Of a stretch of DNA of 64,000 nucleotides, positions 46,283 through 58,310 are shown piece by piece. The notes beneath the pieces were generated by a model. The model searched no databases and was not told the origin of the DNA. It saw nothing but the letters and a program-made list of their open reading frames with translations. A program made the translations under genes and the position numbers. Within the stretch, counting starts at the first letter, position 1. Each line of letters opens with the position of its first letter. Source of the stretch: Isoetes taiwanensis (Eukaryota; Streptophyta; Lycopodiopsida; Isoetales; Isoetaceae); the NCBI GenBank assembly GCA_021234155.1, contig JAJEKV010000006.1:10879317-10943316 (forward strand), written 5' to 3'.

Positions 46283-47131
46283 AACAATTGGCGACAATTT
46301 CAATGGGAGTGAAAAATGGATGTCCCTTCTCACCTACCTTGTTTGGTCTATTCATAGACTAGCTTGAAGGATGGATACGAGTATCTGGAGGAGATGATAT
46401 AGCTTTGCATGGATATGTACTGATGCTTTTACTATATGTCGACGATGTTGTACTATTATCTCAAAGCATACAGGGGATGCAAAGATACATGTACATGCTT
46501 GCAAAATTTCGTGATGATAAGGATATGCAGGTGTAGATAAGACCAAGACTATGGTTTTTGGTGCGAATACGACAGATCATGTCTGGTATACTATAAGGGT
46601 AAGCAAGTGGAGGCTGTTGAGAATTATAAATATTTGGGTTTGAAAAGGTCCTACAACCGGTGGTAGGCTCTAAACCCGTGTGACTACAAGCTTCTTTCTC
46701 ATCCTTGAATTTGGCTTGAAGTTTATCCCATTTGTTCATAAGTTGCCTCAATACTACTAAACCACCAACAATTGGCGACAATTTCAATGGGAGTGAAAAA
46801 TGGATGTCCCTTCTCACCTACCTTGTTTGGTCTATTCATAGACCAGCTTGAAGGATGGATACGAGTATCTGGAGGAGATGATATAGCTTTGCATGGATAT
46901 GTACTGATGCTTTTACTATATGTCGACGATGTTGTACTATTATCTCAAAGCATACAGGGGATGCAAAGATACATGTACATGCTTGCAAAATTTCGTGATG
47001 ATAAGGATATGCAGGTGTAGATAAGACCAAGACTATGGTTTTTGGTGCGAATACGACAGATCATGTCTGGTATACTATAAGGGTAAGCAAGTGGAGGCTG
47101 TTGAGAATTATAAATATTTGGGTTTGAAAAG
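46181..47131. repeat. 484-bp tandem duplication (Myb-like plus LINE RT)
   Basis: Unit 1 starts at 46,181, unit 2 at 46,665; the matching part is about 466 bp and nearly identical (for example AGACTAGCT against AGACCAGCT). Each unit holds about 104 bp of the Myb-like pseudogene in antisense followed by a LINE reverse-transcriptase piece in sense. Confidence 0.92.
46283..46646 (+). pseudogene. LINE reverse-transcriptase fragment, unit 1
   Basis: It encodes GVKNGCPFSPTLFGL and, further on, LLLYVDDVVLLS: the GVKQGCPLSP-type and YxDD motifs of non-LTR reverse transcriptases. In this unit IDQLEG is changed to ID-stop-LEG (TAG). The frame ends at a stop after DMQV. Confidence 0.8.
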
Positions 47132-47150
47132 CGGTGGGACATAGAGTGAA
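46767..47150 (+). pseudogene. LINE reverse-transcriptase fragment, unit 2
   Basis: Second copy of the RT piece. Here the frame is open across LFIDQLEGWIRV to YVDDVVLLSQS, so this unit keeps the ancestral base that became TAG in unit 1. It stops after DMQV, as in unit 1. Downstream, 47,100-47,250 continues the LINE-like sequence (GHRVNAGLKALYAMQRKC). Confidence 0.8.
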
Positions 47151-47250
47151 TGCTGGCCTAAAGGCGCTATATGCTATGCAAAGGAAATGCATAAATGAAG
47201 AGAGATAGAATTTTGAAATGAAGCGTATGATTTGTAAAGTGCTTGTGCAA

Positions 47251-49270
47251 ACTGTTGCACACATTTCATACATATTCTGTACATATACAATAAACCATTG
47301 AAAGGAACATATCCCGAGTGTAAATTTATATAGGGTCTTTTTTCATGGGCATTTTGGTCTTTTTTCCACGGTTGAAAAATAAGCACAATTTTAGCTAAGA
47401 ATAACTTGTATTAATAGAAAAATGAAACATAGATTGTGCTATAAAGCTAACATATTGGTGTGTGATTGACATCATCAAAGTTGGAAGTAAGTTGTCTTAA
47501 ACGATAAGGAAGTTTACCCATGAAGTCCCATGAAGCAATACTACTGAAGTAGTTTCTCCAGAGTATCTTCAGAGAGGATCAAACCAGTTGCTGGATCTTT
47601 TTCTAGTATCTTCACAATGACGTAGAACATGTGTTTATAAGGCGTGAAATTGTTTCTTCACTGGGAAATTATGTTCCAAGTACGATCTGTATTTTTTGTG
47701 CTCTGCCAAATCAAATAAACTTGCATCATATAAAGAGAGGTTCTTCTTGTAGCTAGTTGTAGCAATCCAACTACCATGTCGAGATTATGAGAGATTTGTA
47801 ATAGGAAGCTGTCTTGGTCCCGTGGGAGAAAATGAAGTTGTAGTGTTCCTCAACTGCATTCTTCAGTTTTTTTATTTCCATTTTAAAAAAGCGCCTGTCT
47901 GATTGGATGGGAATGGACACTTTCGTATATGACTAGTCTACTGTCCAAGGTGTGTTATGGAAGACAAAAAAACAACATTGTATGCACAACCCAATACAAT
48001 ACAGTTGTTCTTTGCAATGTGCACAATTTTGAGAACTTTGGGAACTTTGGAAGAAAAAAAAGGTGCACTTTGGATGTTTCAAGAAAACCAAAATGTTACA
48101 TTTCATTCTTGGCTGTATGGCTGCCTTGCAGATCCATTGGATCTACGGTGGTAAAATTAACCCCCATAAGGATATTGCGAATGCATAGATACCATAGAAA
48201 ATTTTACCACGGAGACAAAAGGAGTATTTTGATATGGTAGAAATTTTTCAATAAACAAAAAGAATATTTAGGTTTTGTTTGGCACATCCAAAATGTTTTT
48301 TGAAAGTGCGCGAACAGAGGTCGAACTAGTGAAAGCCCTCGGGCTGTTGGAGACAGCCAGTCGGCGCCGACTGACCTATGATCACTGCGTTTTTTAGGGT
48401 GAGTCACTGCGTTTTCTAGGGTTCTTCTTAGATGTATGGTCGGCGCCGACTGTCGTAGAATCAGGTTATCATCCATCAGCAAATACCTATCCATCAATAA
48501 ATCCTATCCATCAGCAAATGCTGCTTGGATAGAATGCCTGTGTTGCTTAGAATCTGCAAAGCCATCATTCGAAACCAGGGCACATAGTGGGTCGGCTCAG
48601 TTTGCATATGTTTGTGGCACAGGAAACACTCAAAACCAATTTCATCCTCATTTTTCATTCTCGGTTTTACTCCGTGATTGTCATTCGGCCATTGTTCTGT
48701 TGAAAGAAATGTTCACCACTGCAATTGAATGGTAAAGATATTGTATTTTGCTTTTAGAAATCTTCTATCTATGATGTAAAGTTGTTCTCGACTGCATCTT
48801 CATGGTAATGCTATATGCATTTGACTACTGCATAAATAGTCTGCTCATTTATTCCATGACGTCTCCTTTCTTTCCTAAATATTCAAATTTCCAAAAATGA
48901 TTCATGTGGAAGATTTGTTCTATGCCTCCAATGCTTCATAGTCTTTCCTCTAAGACTAATCTGCTTGGGCTTTTGCTTTCCATGCTTTGAACATCTCTGA
49001 ACTGATTATAAGAGACATTCAGCTTGCGCATTTCTAATCACCTAAAAGACATGCTCATTGAATGCTAAAATAAAGGTACAGCTTCTTTTGCCTTGCACAT
49101 ATTCTGTTTGTCATGGCTGTGCAAAGCAGATTACCTAGATTTTGTCATGATCAGAGCAACACTCCTCAGTCAGGCTAAGTTTCAAGATTACACTCCTCAG
49201 TCAGGCTAGATTTGCCAATATTACTCTTGTAATTGTTCTTGTCCATATTATCTGTATTGCCTAAAATTTT
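47251..49270. other. Intergenic with two GGCGCC palindromes
   Basis: CAGTCGGCGCCGACTG (48,358-48,373) is a perfect 16-base palindrome, and GTCGGCGCCGAC recurs at 48,439-48,450. Between them the phrase CACTGCGTTTT occurs twice. A 100-codon open frame at 48,436-48,735 (AWIECLCCLESAKPSFE) is not recognised. CACTCCTCAGTCAGGCTA repeats near 49,160 and 49,191. Confidence 0.45.
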
Positions 49271-49275
49271 TTTTA

Positions 49276-49731
49276 AGATAACAACCAACACATAATTACC
49301 ATTAACATTAATTAACACAACCATTGGGTCCAACACATTTAAATTAAAATCCCCCTTAAACCCCCTTTGGTTTGGGTGCATATTCACACGGGGGGTGACT
49401 CCGGGCAACGAGAGCTGTTGGATAGGCATATTCACCCCTTATTCCTTAATCTACACCGTACGTAAAGTTCCTCGTTTGTGGGGTATGCAAGTACAAAATT
49501 TGCTATACCGTATAACAAGATTTGCAAAATACTATAAGATTTCCAGCAAAATACTATATGGTGTTAATTTTGTACGTGCCAAATATAATTATAAGGGCTC
49601 TCACCCCCCACGTCACCCCGTGTGAATATGCACCCAAACCAAAGGGGTTTAAGGGGATTTTAATTTAAATGTGTTGGACCCAATGGTTGTGTTAATTAAT
49701 GTTAATGGTAATTATGTGTTGGTTGTTATCT
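49276..49731. mobile_element. MITE-like element with ~120-bp inverted repeats
   Basis: The arms 49,276-49,397 and 49,606-49,731 are inverted copies, identical except for three homopolymer lengths (C5/C4, C5/C4, G6/G4). The ends are AGATAACAACC and GGTTGTTATCT. TA lies on both sides (49,274-49,275 and 49,732-49,733), fitting a Tc1/mariner-type TA target, but the AAAATTTT flanks make the exact end ambiguous. The central ~210 bp has no coding. The near identity of the arms implies recent activity or conversion. Confidence 0.85.
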
Positions 49732-49740
49732 TAAAATTTT

Positions 49741-51600
49741 GGCCCTTCGGCCCTAACAAAAACAAACATTTATCTATGTGCACTTAGTTACACATTGACC
49801 AAAATGTTAAAGAATACAACTTTGCATACATAAAACACAAGTATTTAGAAAACACCATTGTTATTTTCGTCCTTGTCAACTTCAAATTTAAGAATGTGAT
49901 TTAACATCTAGTTTACACCCCTTACTCCAAAACTATAGCGTTGTACAATGTTCACAATAAAGGATGCCATTCCCAAGGTAAACAAAACCATTCTTTGAAA
50001 GCATTACAATCCATACCTAAGAACCTATCTCAAAAGCCTAATCATTGTTATAAACTTTGATACAAGCACCTTAGATACAAGCACCTTCAATGCTCGAAGG
50101 GCACATCTAGCCTGTTCAAAGAATTAAATACTGACTTCAAAATCATAAAAGTTTAATTCATCGTAATTCGATGAGTAACCACGCAGATTTCTTCGATGAG
50201 TTCAAGATTCGCGCAAAGTCAAGTCTTCTAATAATGGCCTGGGTTAAAGGGAAAAATTCTACCTACAAAAGCTATGAATCAACAGAACCTCAGTAGCAAG
50301 CACAAGTCTTTGGCGCATTGGCAAGAACCGAGGTAAAAGCAAGACTTTTCAAGAATGTTTGCAAGAATAGACCAAAATGGTCGGGCCGAGGCGGCTCACA
50401 TTACAAAGGCACTATCTGAAGCCTCCGCTTTTTATGCATATTTAAAATAGAATCTTTTGCTGATGAAGAAATCGTCGTAAGTGGTTCAACCCAAATAATC
50501 CAAAATGTTCGAATGGTATGATGCGGATGCAAGAAAGAAATAGACATTATTAAGAAATAGACATTAATATCATAATCAATGAGAAACCAAATAAGATTGC
50601 TTATCTTGAATGGTTTCCTCGGATAATGCTATAACTCCCTCTGCTCCCAATACCTTTGTGCATTTCAAAAATCTGTCTTAGCCACCAATAAAACCACGGC
50701 CGATTATCGTAATCGCTTTTTTTGCGGAAGTGCTTATACGCATGTTTATCGTTGCTAATTGGGCTTTAAATAAGAAGTCTCTTTCATCGCCACAAATTCG
50801 AGGCGGTTAGCAAAGGCTTCATGTAATCCGCTTTCATCGCCACCGACTACAAGAGCAAAGCAATAGCATGGTCGACAGAATTATACAAACAAATAGTAGA
50901 GTCGGAAAGAACTTGTAGAAGAAACCCTGTCAAAACATGATCGGCACTAAAACTTGGGTCTGTCAAAAACTGTAAAATCTCAACAACGTAAAACTTATGT
51001 TGGCCGATTTGAAGATGAATAAGCTACAAACATTTGTCGATTAATAAGCAAATGCGGTTGGAACGACCTTTGGTGCAAAAAAGAAGTGAAGAAGGATCAA
51101 AACCGCAGGGGACTAATCCAAGAATGCCGAAATTGTGAGAGGACTGCCGAGACCATACCGTGGGATTACTAACGGCCGATCCTCAAAGCCAACTGACAAA
51201 AAACAGCCGAAAACAAAAACCTGCAGCAAGTCCCAACGTAGCATTGGACAATAATCTGAGAACCAACATCATCAGCCATTATATGATATTCGTGTCTTAC
51301 TGAACTCTTATATGAAACATCCAATTCAAAAGCGCATCGATTAACCCAACAAAGATGTTACGTAATTGATTTTCCATGCCCATCTCTGCAGCTCAAGGCG
51401 AAAACCCCCAAAAACCCACAAGGCCCACGAAATCCATAGCTCACGATACCTCCGGGTCACCTAGAGCAGAGAATCCGGGCATTGCAAGGTGCATCTTTGC
51501 ACAGAAATTGTGAAACGAACATGCGAGGGGGAAGACTGCGGGGCGACCTAAGGCCCCCGCCTGCGCCCTTGCTACGCCTCGTAATCGGTGGAAAAGGGTT
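49741..51600. other. Intergenic, possible intron of a minus-strand gene
   Basis: No convincing exon. If the first exon proposed at 51,611-51,677 is real, this would be its intron or downstream region. I could not identify further exons. Confidence 0.35.
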
Positions 51601-51610
51601 TGGAACATAC

Positions 51611-51677
51611 CTTGAAGCCGGATCCCCTTTGGTGGTAATCTACTTCGCTGCAAGAACAGAATCTCGCTCAAAGCCAT
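51611..51677 (-). CDS. Candidate first exon of an unknown gene
   Basis: Reading right to left, ATG at 51,677 opens a frame beginning MALSEILFLQRSRLPPKG, ending after 22 codons plus one base at CTTCAAG followed by the strong splice donor GTATGT. Base composition is higher in GC than nearby. No downstream exon or family was identified. Confidence 0.3.
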
Positions 51678-51700
51678 TGCCTCACCAAGCCCTAGATAAC

Positions 51701-53035
51701 TAAAAGAACCCTAAAATAACCTGGCTCGATGCTTGCATGCTCGATTTGGGATAGTTTTTGAAATCATAGTTGAAACCATTGAAAAATGCCACTAAAAGTA
51801 TCGTGATAGTATGCGCACTCTAGATGTACTGATTAGTACGTCTCATCAAATACGGTCATCAAATCATATAAAAACCTTAGGAAAAAAAGTACAAAAACAC
51901 AAAGAAAACCCCTTGTTATTATGCTACATATTCATATCATGACTATGCTAGGCTAGAGGCTCTAGCCTAGCATAGTCATGATATTAAATGCATGGAGCCT
52001 AGAGCCGTTTCCAACTAATTTAGAGTGCCATGCTTCATGATTTACACAATTTTCTAGTTAATGCCTTACCATTTTATTCGTTTATCATTTAAATCATTTA
52101 TCTTTTACCATTTCACACCAACCACCGTGTTGCATGCAACTTATATTATATTATGACCGTGCATGGCCCAAACACTCCAGATGTGCATGCTTAAATGTCC
52201 ACACTGTTTAATGGCCAAGTTAATGCCTTAATAGTTTACCAGTTTACTTCTTAAGTCAAATCTTTTATGATTTCACAAGCATGGTATTGCAGCCAAAGCC
52301 CGCCCCAATTACAAAAAGAGTATTACCGTGTGTTTGCTTAAATGGTCAAATTAATGCTATGTATATCAACTTTGGTAATTCTAAGGTCATTACTAGAATA
52401 TCAAGCTATCCGTGGACGATAAAATCATATTCTATTCTATTCTATTCTTTATGTTTGATACTTGTAGTAGCTAATGTGTATTATCAGTCATGTAGTCGTA
52501 TTAAAAAAACAAAAACAAAAAGAATAGAACAATTGAATGATCATAGACACACCCATAAACTTCCAATTATGGGTAGTCATGAAAGGAAGAACAATTGAAT
52601 GATCATATACACACCCATAAACTTCCAATTATTTCGTTTGGTATTTGGGGGCGGTATTGCAGGCATGGTTGGGCCAAGATTTAGCCCTTGTATTGTATGT
52701 GAAACCGTAGTCACTGTATTTTTTGAGTGATTTGAGCTGCTTGTTAGGCAATGAAATAGCATTCCAAAATTGGCTCTGGGATATGTTTTTTTTTTGTGGT
52801 TTCTACATGTTTTGAGAATGGAAGGATAACAATGCATGCCCTTTCTTCTTTCGAGAGGGGCGACAAGGGGCGGGGGCGGCCTTCCAGGCTGAAGCTTATT
52901 CACTTCTTGAAATTAGAGGGGCCTGGCTGTCTTTATGTGTTCGGTGGGCTGGTGTGGTGAAGATTTGCAAAGATTCTGCCATTTCTTACTCAGATTACTA
53001 AGCTAGATTGAGATCGAATGGAAATGCTGATTCCA
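51701..53035. other. Intergenic with a hairpin, a 62-bp repeat and a microsatellite
   Basis: It contains the palindrome at 51,934, a (TTCTA)n tract at 52,430-52,449 and a two-copy repeat of a 62-bp unit at 52,527 and 52,589 (ACAATTGAATGATCATA). No gene is seen. Confidence 0.5.
51934..51984. repeat. Perfect 24-bp inverted repeat (hairpin)
   Basis: ATATCATGACTATGC...GGCTAGA pairs with TCTAGCC...GCATAGTCATGATAT across a 3-base loop GGC. It is isolated; no neighbouring repeat shares it. Confidence 0.95.
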
Positions 53036-53039
53036 GCCA

Positions 53040-53560
53040 GCCTGAGACCCTCATTGGATTTGTCGAGTGCATTCTCGACTCACGAGTCAAGAATGATTCA
53101 CCCAGTCACCTCAACACCCTCAATGCACTTCTAGAATCCATTCTAGACTCAAGAGTCAAGAGTATCTCAACCAGTCAGCCCATCCTTACTGCGTTTGTCG
53201 AGTGCATTCTTGATTCAGAGTCGAGAATGTCTCACCCAGCCACCCCAACATCCTCACTGCACTTCTTGAGTCCATTCTCGACTCGCGAATTGAGAATGTC
53301 TCACCTAGCCAGCCCAACACCCTCACTGCATTTGTCGCATTCTAGACTCGCTAGTCGAGAATGGCTCACCTAGCCACTCCAACACCCTCACTGCACTTCT
53401 TCTCGAGTGCATTTTTGACCTGCAAGTCGAGAATGGCTCACCCAGACAACCCAATACCCTCATTGTGCTTCTCGAGTTCATTCTTGACTCGCGAGTCGAG
53501 AATGGCTTACCCAGCCAGCAGCACGCTCTCTCTTTAGTCGAGAATGCCTCACCTCTACCT
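53040..53560. repeat. Palindrome-bearing minisatellite, ~68-bp unit
   Basis: Seven to eight units. Each contains a variant of the palindrome core CTCGACTCGCGAGTCGAG and a link like CTCACCCAGCCACCC..ACCCTCACTGCA. Palindrome copies start near 53,072, 53,140, 53,207, 53,275, 53,339, 53,411 and 53,481. The palindrome halves vary together less well than expected for a selected hairpin, but the position is constant. Confidence 0.9.
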
Positions 53561-53579
53561 CTACCATAACACCCTCTTT

Positions 53580-54300
53580 AACGCTTGCAGTGGTCAAGTG
53601 TATTCTCGACTCGCGAGTCGAGAATGCGGCCATCCAGACTGGATCCCTCTAGTCCAGTACTTAGGAGGATAGGAGCTCAATCTTGGTGGTCGCATACTCG
53701 ACTCCTGATTCCAGAGTGCCTCGACCCTCCTATTCTCGACTTGCGAATCGAGAATGCGGCCATCCAGACTAGATCCCTCTGTTCGGGACTTAGGAGGGGA
53801 GAGGTTCAGTCTTGGTGTAAGCGTTCTTTTCTCGTGCAATGAGAATTCATCAATAAGCCCTTCAATTCCATTCTCGACTTTCGAGTCGTGGGTGCCTCTA
53901 CCCAGTTTGAGCCACTCTCCTTCGAACCCGCTCTTTGAATTTTCAATGGGGAGAGGCCTAATCTGGGTACAGGTGTCTACGATGAGGGACTCAAGAATGC
54001 ATCTATTCATATTCATTCAATGCCATCTATTCGTCTAACAAGGCATCTAGACTAGATCCCTCTGCTCCAGGACTTAGGAGGGGAGAAGCTCAGTTTGGGT
54101 GTAAGCATTCAATTCTCGCACATCGAGAATTTATCAATAATCCCTTCAATTCCATTCTCGACTCTTGAGTCGCGGTGCCTCCACCCGGTTTGAGCCACTC
54201 GCCTTCGATTCGAATTTTCAAAGGGGAGAGGCCTAGTCTAGATGGAGGCATCCGCGATGAGGGACTCAAGAAATCTATTCATCCAATGCCATCTATGTAT
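53580..54300. repeat. Longer palindrome-bearing repeats, ~300-bp unit
   Basis: The fully perfect palindrome lies at 53,603-53,624. A ~300-bp unit (GGACTTAGGAGGGGAGA ... GAGGGACTCAAGAA) occurs at about 53,750-54,045 and 54,046-54,300. Each carries palindromes such as ATTCTCGACTTTCGAGTCG and ATTCTCGACTCTTGAGTCG. Confidence 0.85.
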
Positions 54301-55154
54301 CTAGCACCCTCTAGGGACTTACAGTTGTTTGATAGTCTCGTCAATTGCTTGTTCCCTTGCTCAGCATCTTTCAACACTGATAGATTATCGACGTTGAAGT
54401 ATGCTGAACAAGGATAGCATGAGAATTCAATAGTCTCTGTCTATTCAGCTCTATTCCATTCTAGATCCAGCATTCTATGCATTCAAGCATCTACAACGCC
54501 CAGAAACTGAAGGAAGGCACAATGAAAACACTCATCTCACGCCGCAAATAGTCCTTGGGCCATTGAACCACAAATTGGACTGCCTCTCCAAGTGTATTTT
54601 CTTCTGCCATCATCTTGAACAATAAGGCATCGGGCTGAACGACTTGAATCTGTGGATTCTTGCATATCCTTTCTCCATGATGGTGCAGTGAAAAGGCCCG
54701 TGGGCTCACGCTCACCCTCTACTGCTACCCTGCTTTCGCGGCCATCGAGCAAATCGTCTGAACATACTACAAGCCTGTGTCAAAACAACCTAATCTTACT
54801 ACACAAATGCAAGCTCAAAGGCTGAATCGTGCACAAATGCAAGGTCATAGTAGTTGTGTGCCATTTGAAGATCCGGCGAGAGTCGAATGTGCAACCTTTG
54901 AGGCTTCATGATATCTCCTGCTCCAGTCAAACTGAGGCCCGCTCTTACTTCAATAATTTCAAATATGCATTTAGGCGGGCTAAGAATGGACGTGTTATTC
55001 CCGGATACCTCTTCCGTGCGCTCAATGATTGCATCACGTTATTTTGAACTTCAAGGTAACTTCCTTTGTATGCCATCCTTAGCTCACAAGATCCTCGCGG
55101 CGTAAAAGTACATCAGGTGCTGCAACTTCTAGCACCAAGCGTCACTGCCGGAGT
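54301..55154. other. Stretch before the 55-60 kb gene group
   Basis: Open frames at 54,491-54,715 (minus) and 54,829-55,047 (plus) are short and not recognised. This is the likely promoter side for the gene starting at 55,155, but no clear TATA box was identified. Confidence 0.4.
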
Positions 55155-58100
55155 ATGTCGGCTCCATCGAATAAACGCTCTGCTAAAAAAGATCGTGTGT
55201 CGCCTGCGCAAAGAAGAGAAGGCTTGCAAAGCCAGGTAATTTCTCAACTACGATATCTTTCTAGAGAGCCTCTAATTAACTTCAGTTCTTTATCAGGTTT
55301 TTCTCCGGAGGACCTTGTAATTACTGGTCGAACCCCTTTCTTCATCATAGAAGGTCTGCAGACATAGCCGCTTGATGCCCCGCAGGATTGTTGGTGATAT
55401 GTGGAAGTGACAGTGTCGGGGAGAGAAAGATGTCTTCTTCTAGTTCAGGGATAAAAAAGGTTCAGGGGACAAGTACAAGAAGGCTGGGGTTGTGTTATCT
55501 ATCGCTATTCCAGATGACCAACGTCTGACCTTATACCTTGAAGATGTCCCGAAGGCCAAGTTCTACCACACCAAAAAATTATCGATGTTGAATTATTTTT
55601 TCTCTTCCATGAGCAAGGCCAAGGGAATGGATAAGAAGGCGTGTGCCTGTAAATTGCTAGAATCTGGGATGGAAAGACCTGGAAGGCATGAAAGATAGAA
55701 CTTCTAGGGAGCTAGGCCTGGAAATCTCCAAGGTGCGAGAAAAGCTCTTCAACACTGGGATGTTCACATCCAATGTATTGAAGAGCATAACGCACTCTGC
55801 GGCCAACAAAGAGGTTGAAAAAACGCATGTGGAGGACAGGAATCAAAGTGAAACAGAGGATGATGAGCCAGAGGATGATGAGGAGGACATTAAGGATTCC
55901 CAGTTTATGGACACAACGAGCAAATGAAGCTGATGCAGAGGGGCGCTCAGAAAATGGAAAGACTGGCCCAGTACTATCCATTAGGGATCGTTCACAAAAT
56001 GAAAATTGATATAAGAAGACTGAAGGTATGCAGCGGCAATGCCATCTTGTTTAATCATAGAGAGTTCAATCCAGCCCATATGCTGGAGATCCTGAACCTT
56101 ATGGTACGTCATCCTATGGCGGATTCGATGCCAGTCGGCGTGATCGCTTTCAACAAGAAAACTAGTGAATTATTCAGTTGGAGCTCGGAGGAGGAGCTAA
56201 AGAGTAAAGATTGAGGTTCTAGGTTATGGATGGCCAGCGCTTGATGAGAGCAGCGTAGCTGTTGAAGACGGAAAAGGATGTCCCATAGAGGATGAAAGAG
56301 CTGTATGGGAAGTGGTAGTGCAGGGTGTTGTCAGCGGACACTCCACCCATCGAGTTAGTCAGTCTTTTATAACCTAGAGTCGAGAAAGTCCTCGCGTCTA
56401 TCCCTTTTATAACCCAGAGGGCACTTTCTGGACTCGCGAGTCGAAAAAGTCCTCGTGTCTATCCCTTTGTAACCCAGAGTGCACTTTCTCGACTCGCGGT
56501 CGAGAAAGTCCTCTGGTCTAGTCTTTTATAACCCAGAGGGCACTTTATCGACTCACGAGTCGAGAGAGTCCTCATGTCTATCCCTTTGTAACCAAGAGGG
56601 CACTTTCTCTCGCGAGTCAAGAAAGTCCACTGGTCTAGTCTTTTATAAGCAAAAGGGCACTTTCTCGAATCTCCTAGTCTTTTATAATTTAGGGGCTTCA
56701 TAGCGTATGTCGACTAACTCGAATCTTATGTCTGCAACCCCTATCCTGACCAAATAATACATGCAATGCAGCAATAGAAGGCATTGGGATGTCCGCAACA
56801 GTCAAGAGGAAACAAGGCGTCTTCAAAAAAAAAAGGAAGATGATGATGAGGCCGATGATGAAGATTGGAAGAAAAGAAAGCATACAAGATAGGACAGGGA
56901 ATTGCTATCAGATCAGTACGATCTGATACTGTGGAAAGAAGAAATCTGGCAAAAGTGGATTGAGATCTGGACATTGTGGCAGAGGGGTATGCTGAAGGAC
57001 AGTACAGAGAGTTGCGACAAAAACTAGATCCAAAATGTTTTAACAAGAACTTCATGAAGAGGATACAGGGCTTGACAGACAAGGGCTAGATTTGCAAAGC
57101 AAAATACTGGATGGCACAATACTTCTGAACTCAAAAATGCAAGATGCAAAGGAATATGCCATGGTGCTAAAAACGACGCGTGCATTGGAGGAGGGCATCA
57201 CAGAATTCTACAACGTTGCTTACAACGAGAGCCAGGACTTTGAGTACTTCAAGGAAAAGGCCAAGCTTGAGGATGAAGACATGAAGAAGCTAAAACAGTT
57301 GTGCCAACCATACATCAACATCAATCTGCAGCGAAATGTCAAAACAAAACTGTTTCCAGATCGTGTTCAAGCACTTCTAAAATGCAAGCTGGGTTTCGGT
57401 ATTGTGCCTTTCAAAGCAGACTCGACCTCTTCACCGTGCTTGGTGACATTGGATCACAAGGGTTTTGGTGGACTGGAAATAGACCCGAGCCTGTGTCATT
57501 GTTCGTCATGAATATGATTGAAGACCCGACATTGTTCTATGAGAAGGCTGATCTAGATCAGTGGTACAAGACATGTTTGGATGTGATAGAACTGGATACT
57601 TTCAGTTTCCTTGTCTTCTGCATGCCTAGCAATCAGACGACGATGGTTTCGCAATGGGCAGCAGATATTAACATCCAGAAGAGGATCTTGTATTCCATAT
57701 ATGAGATAGAACATGAATGCAGAGTCGGTCTTCCAAAGACCTCAAGATTTGCAGACGTTATATTTTTTTTAGTGTCTCGCCATAATAGTCTTGACTTCGA
57801 CAAGTGATGGTCAAGTGAAATCCCATATGTGGATAAATTCATGGCCTCGAACAAGAATCTGGATTTCTGAAAGGGCGGGAAATTCATGGAGGATGTGCCA
57901 TCATTTGACAAGGTGAGCACATATGGCAGCACAGGTCCTACACAAGATACCAATACGCCCCATGGTTATCAAGTACTTTGTTACGAGTTTGGTCGAAGAT
58001 GAACAGATCGTGTGCGACTGGTACATGAACGGGCTATTCTCCCAAGGGGCTATGTTATATGGAATGAAGCCAATATCAATAGTTGGTGACAAAACCCTTG

Positions 58101-58219
58101 TTGACCCCATAAAGTCGTACTTGGATGCCCTACATGACCACTTTGTAAATAAAAAGAATGAGTCAACCAATGAGGAGGAAACAACAGAAGAGGAGATGGC
58201 CAACAGCCAAGATAACTAA
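55155..58219 (+). pseudogene. Long unknown protein gene; ParB-like plus N6/N4 methyltransferase-like (tentative)
   Basis: Coding-like segments in changing frames, all on the plus strand: 55,155-55,367 (basic start MSAPSNKRSAKKDR; strong donor at 55,236), 55,440-55,680, 55,680-55,920 (acidic), 55,924-56,214, 56,202-56,380, 56,980-57,090, 57,092-57,420, 57,390-57,807 and 57,923-58,219. A palindrome array at 56,345-56,690 interrupts it. The 55,980-56,170 part (IDIRRL, FNPAHMLEILNLM) resembles a ParB-like domain. 57,590-57,640 (FSFLVFCMPSNQTTM) and 57,990-58,110 (VCDWYMNGLFSQGAMLYGMK) resemble motif order in N6/N4 DNA methyltransferases, but no DPPY motif is visible. Frames may be joined by introns or broken by decay. 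The family call is inference only. Confidence 0.3.
56345..56690. repeat. Palindrome array inside the gene, ~63-bp unit
   Basis: About five units with CTTTCTCGACTCGCGAGTCG-like palindromes plus links like TCTATCCCTTTGTAACCCAG. The palindrome is the same as at 53-54 kb but the links differ, so the palindrome is the shared part. It may lie in an intron. Confidence 0.9.
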
Positions 58220-58290
58220 GAGGATCCCTTGACAAGAAAGTGCTGACAAGAATAAGTGAGAGATGAGCTCACTTACCATTTAAATGCCCT

Positions 58291-58310
58291 GGTTCTCGAC
58301 CCACGAGTCG
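58291..58310. repeat. Single degenerate copy of the palindrome
   Basis: TTCTCGACCCACGAGTCGAC lies between the methyltransferase-like and phosphatase-like coding stretches. Further single copies are at 60,008-60,033 (TTTCTCGACTCGCCATTCGA) and, weaker, near 59,350 and 60,222. Confidence 0.7.

Noticed and set aside
49276-49731. Solo LTR or retroelement
   Set aside because: The ends are long inverted repeats, not direct repeats, without TG...CA ends.
53040-56690. CRISPR-like arrays (palindromic repeats with regular spacing)
   Set aside because: The spacers are themselves repeated within each array, the host is a plant and there are no cas genes. These are minisatellites.
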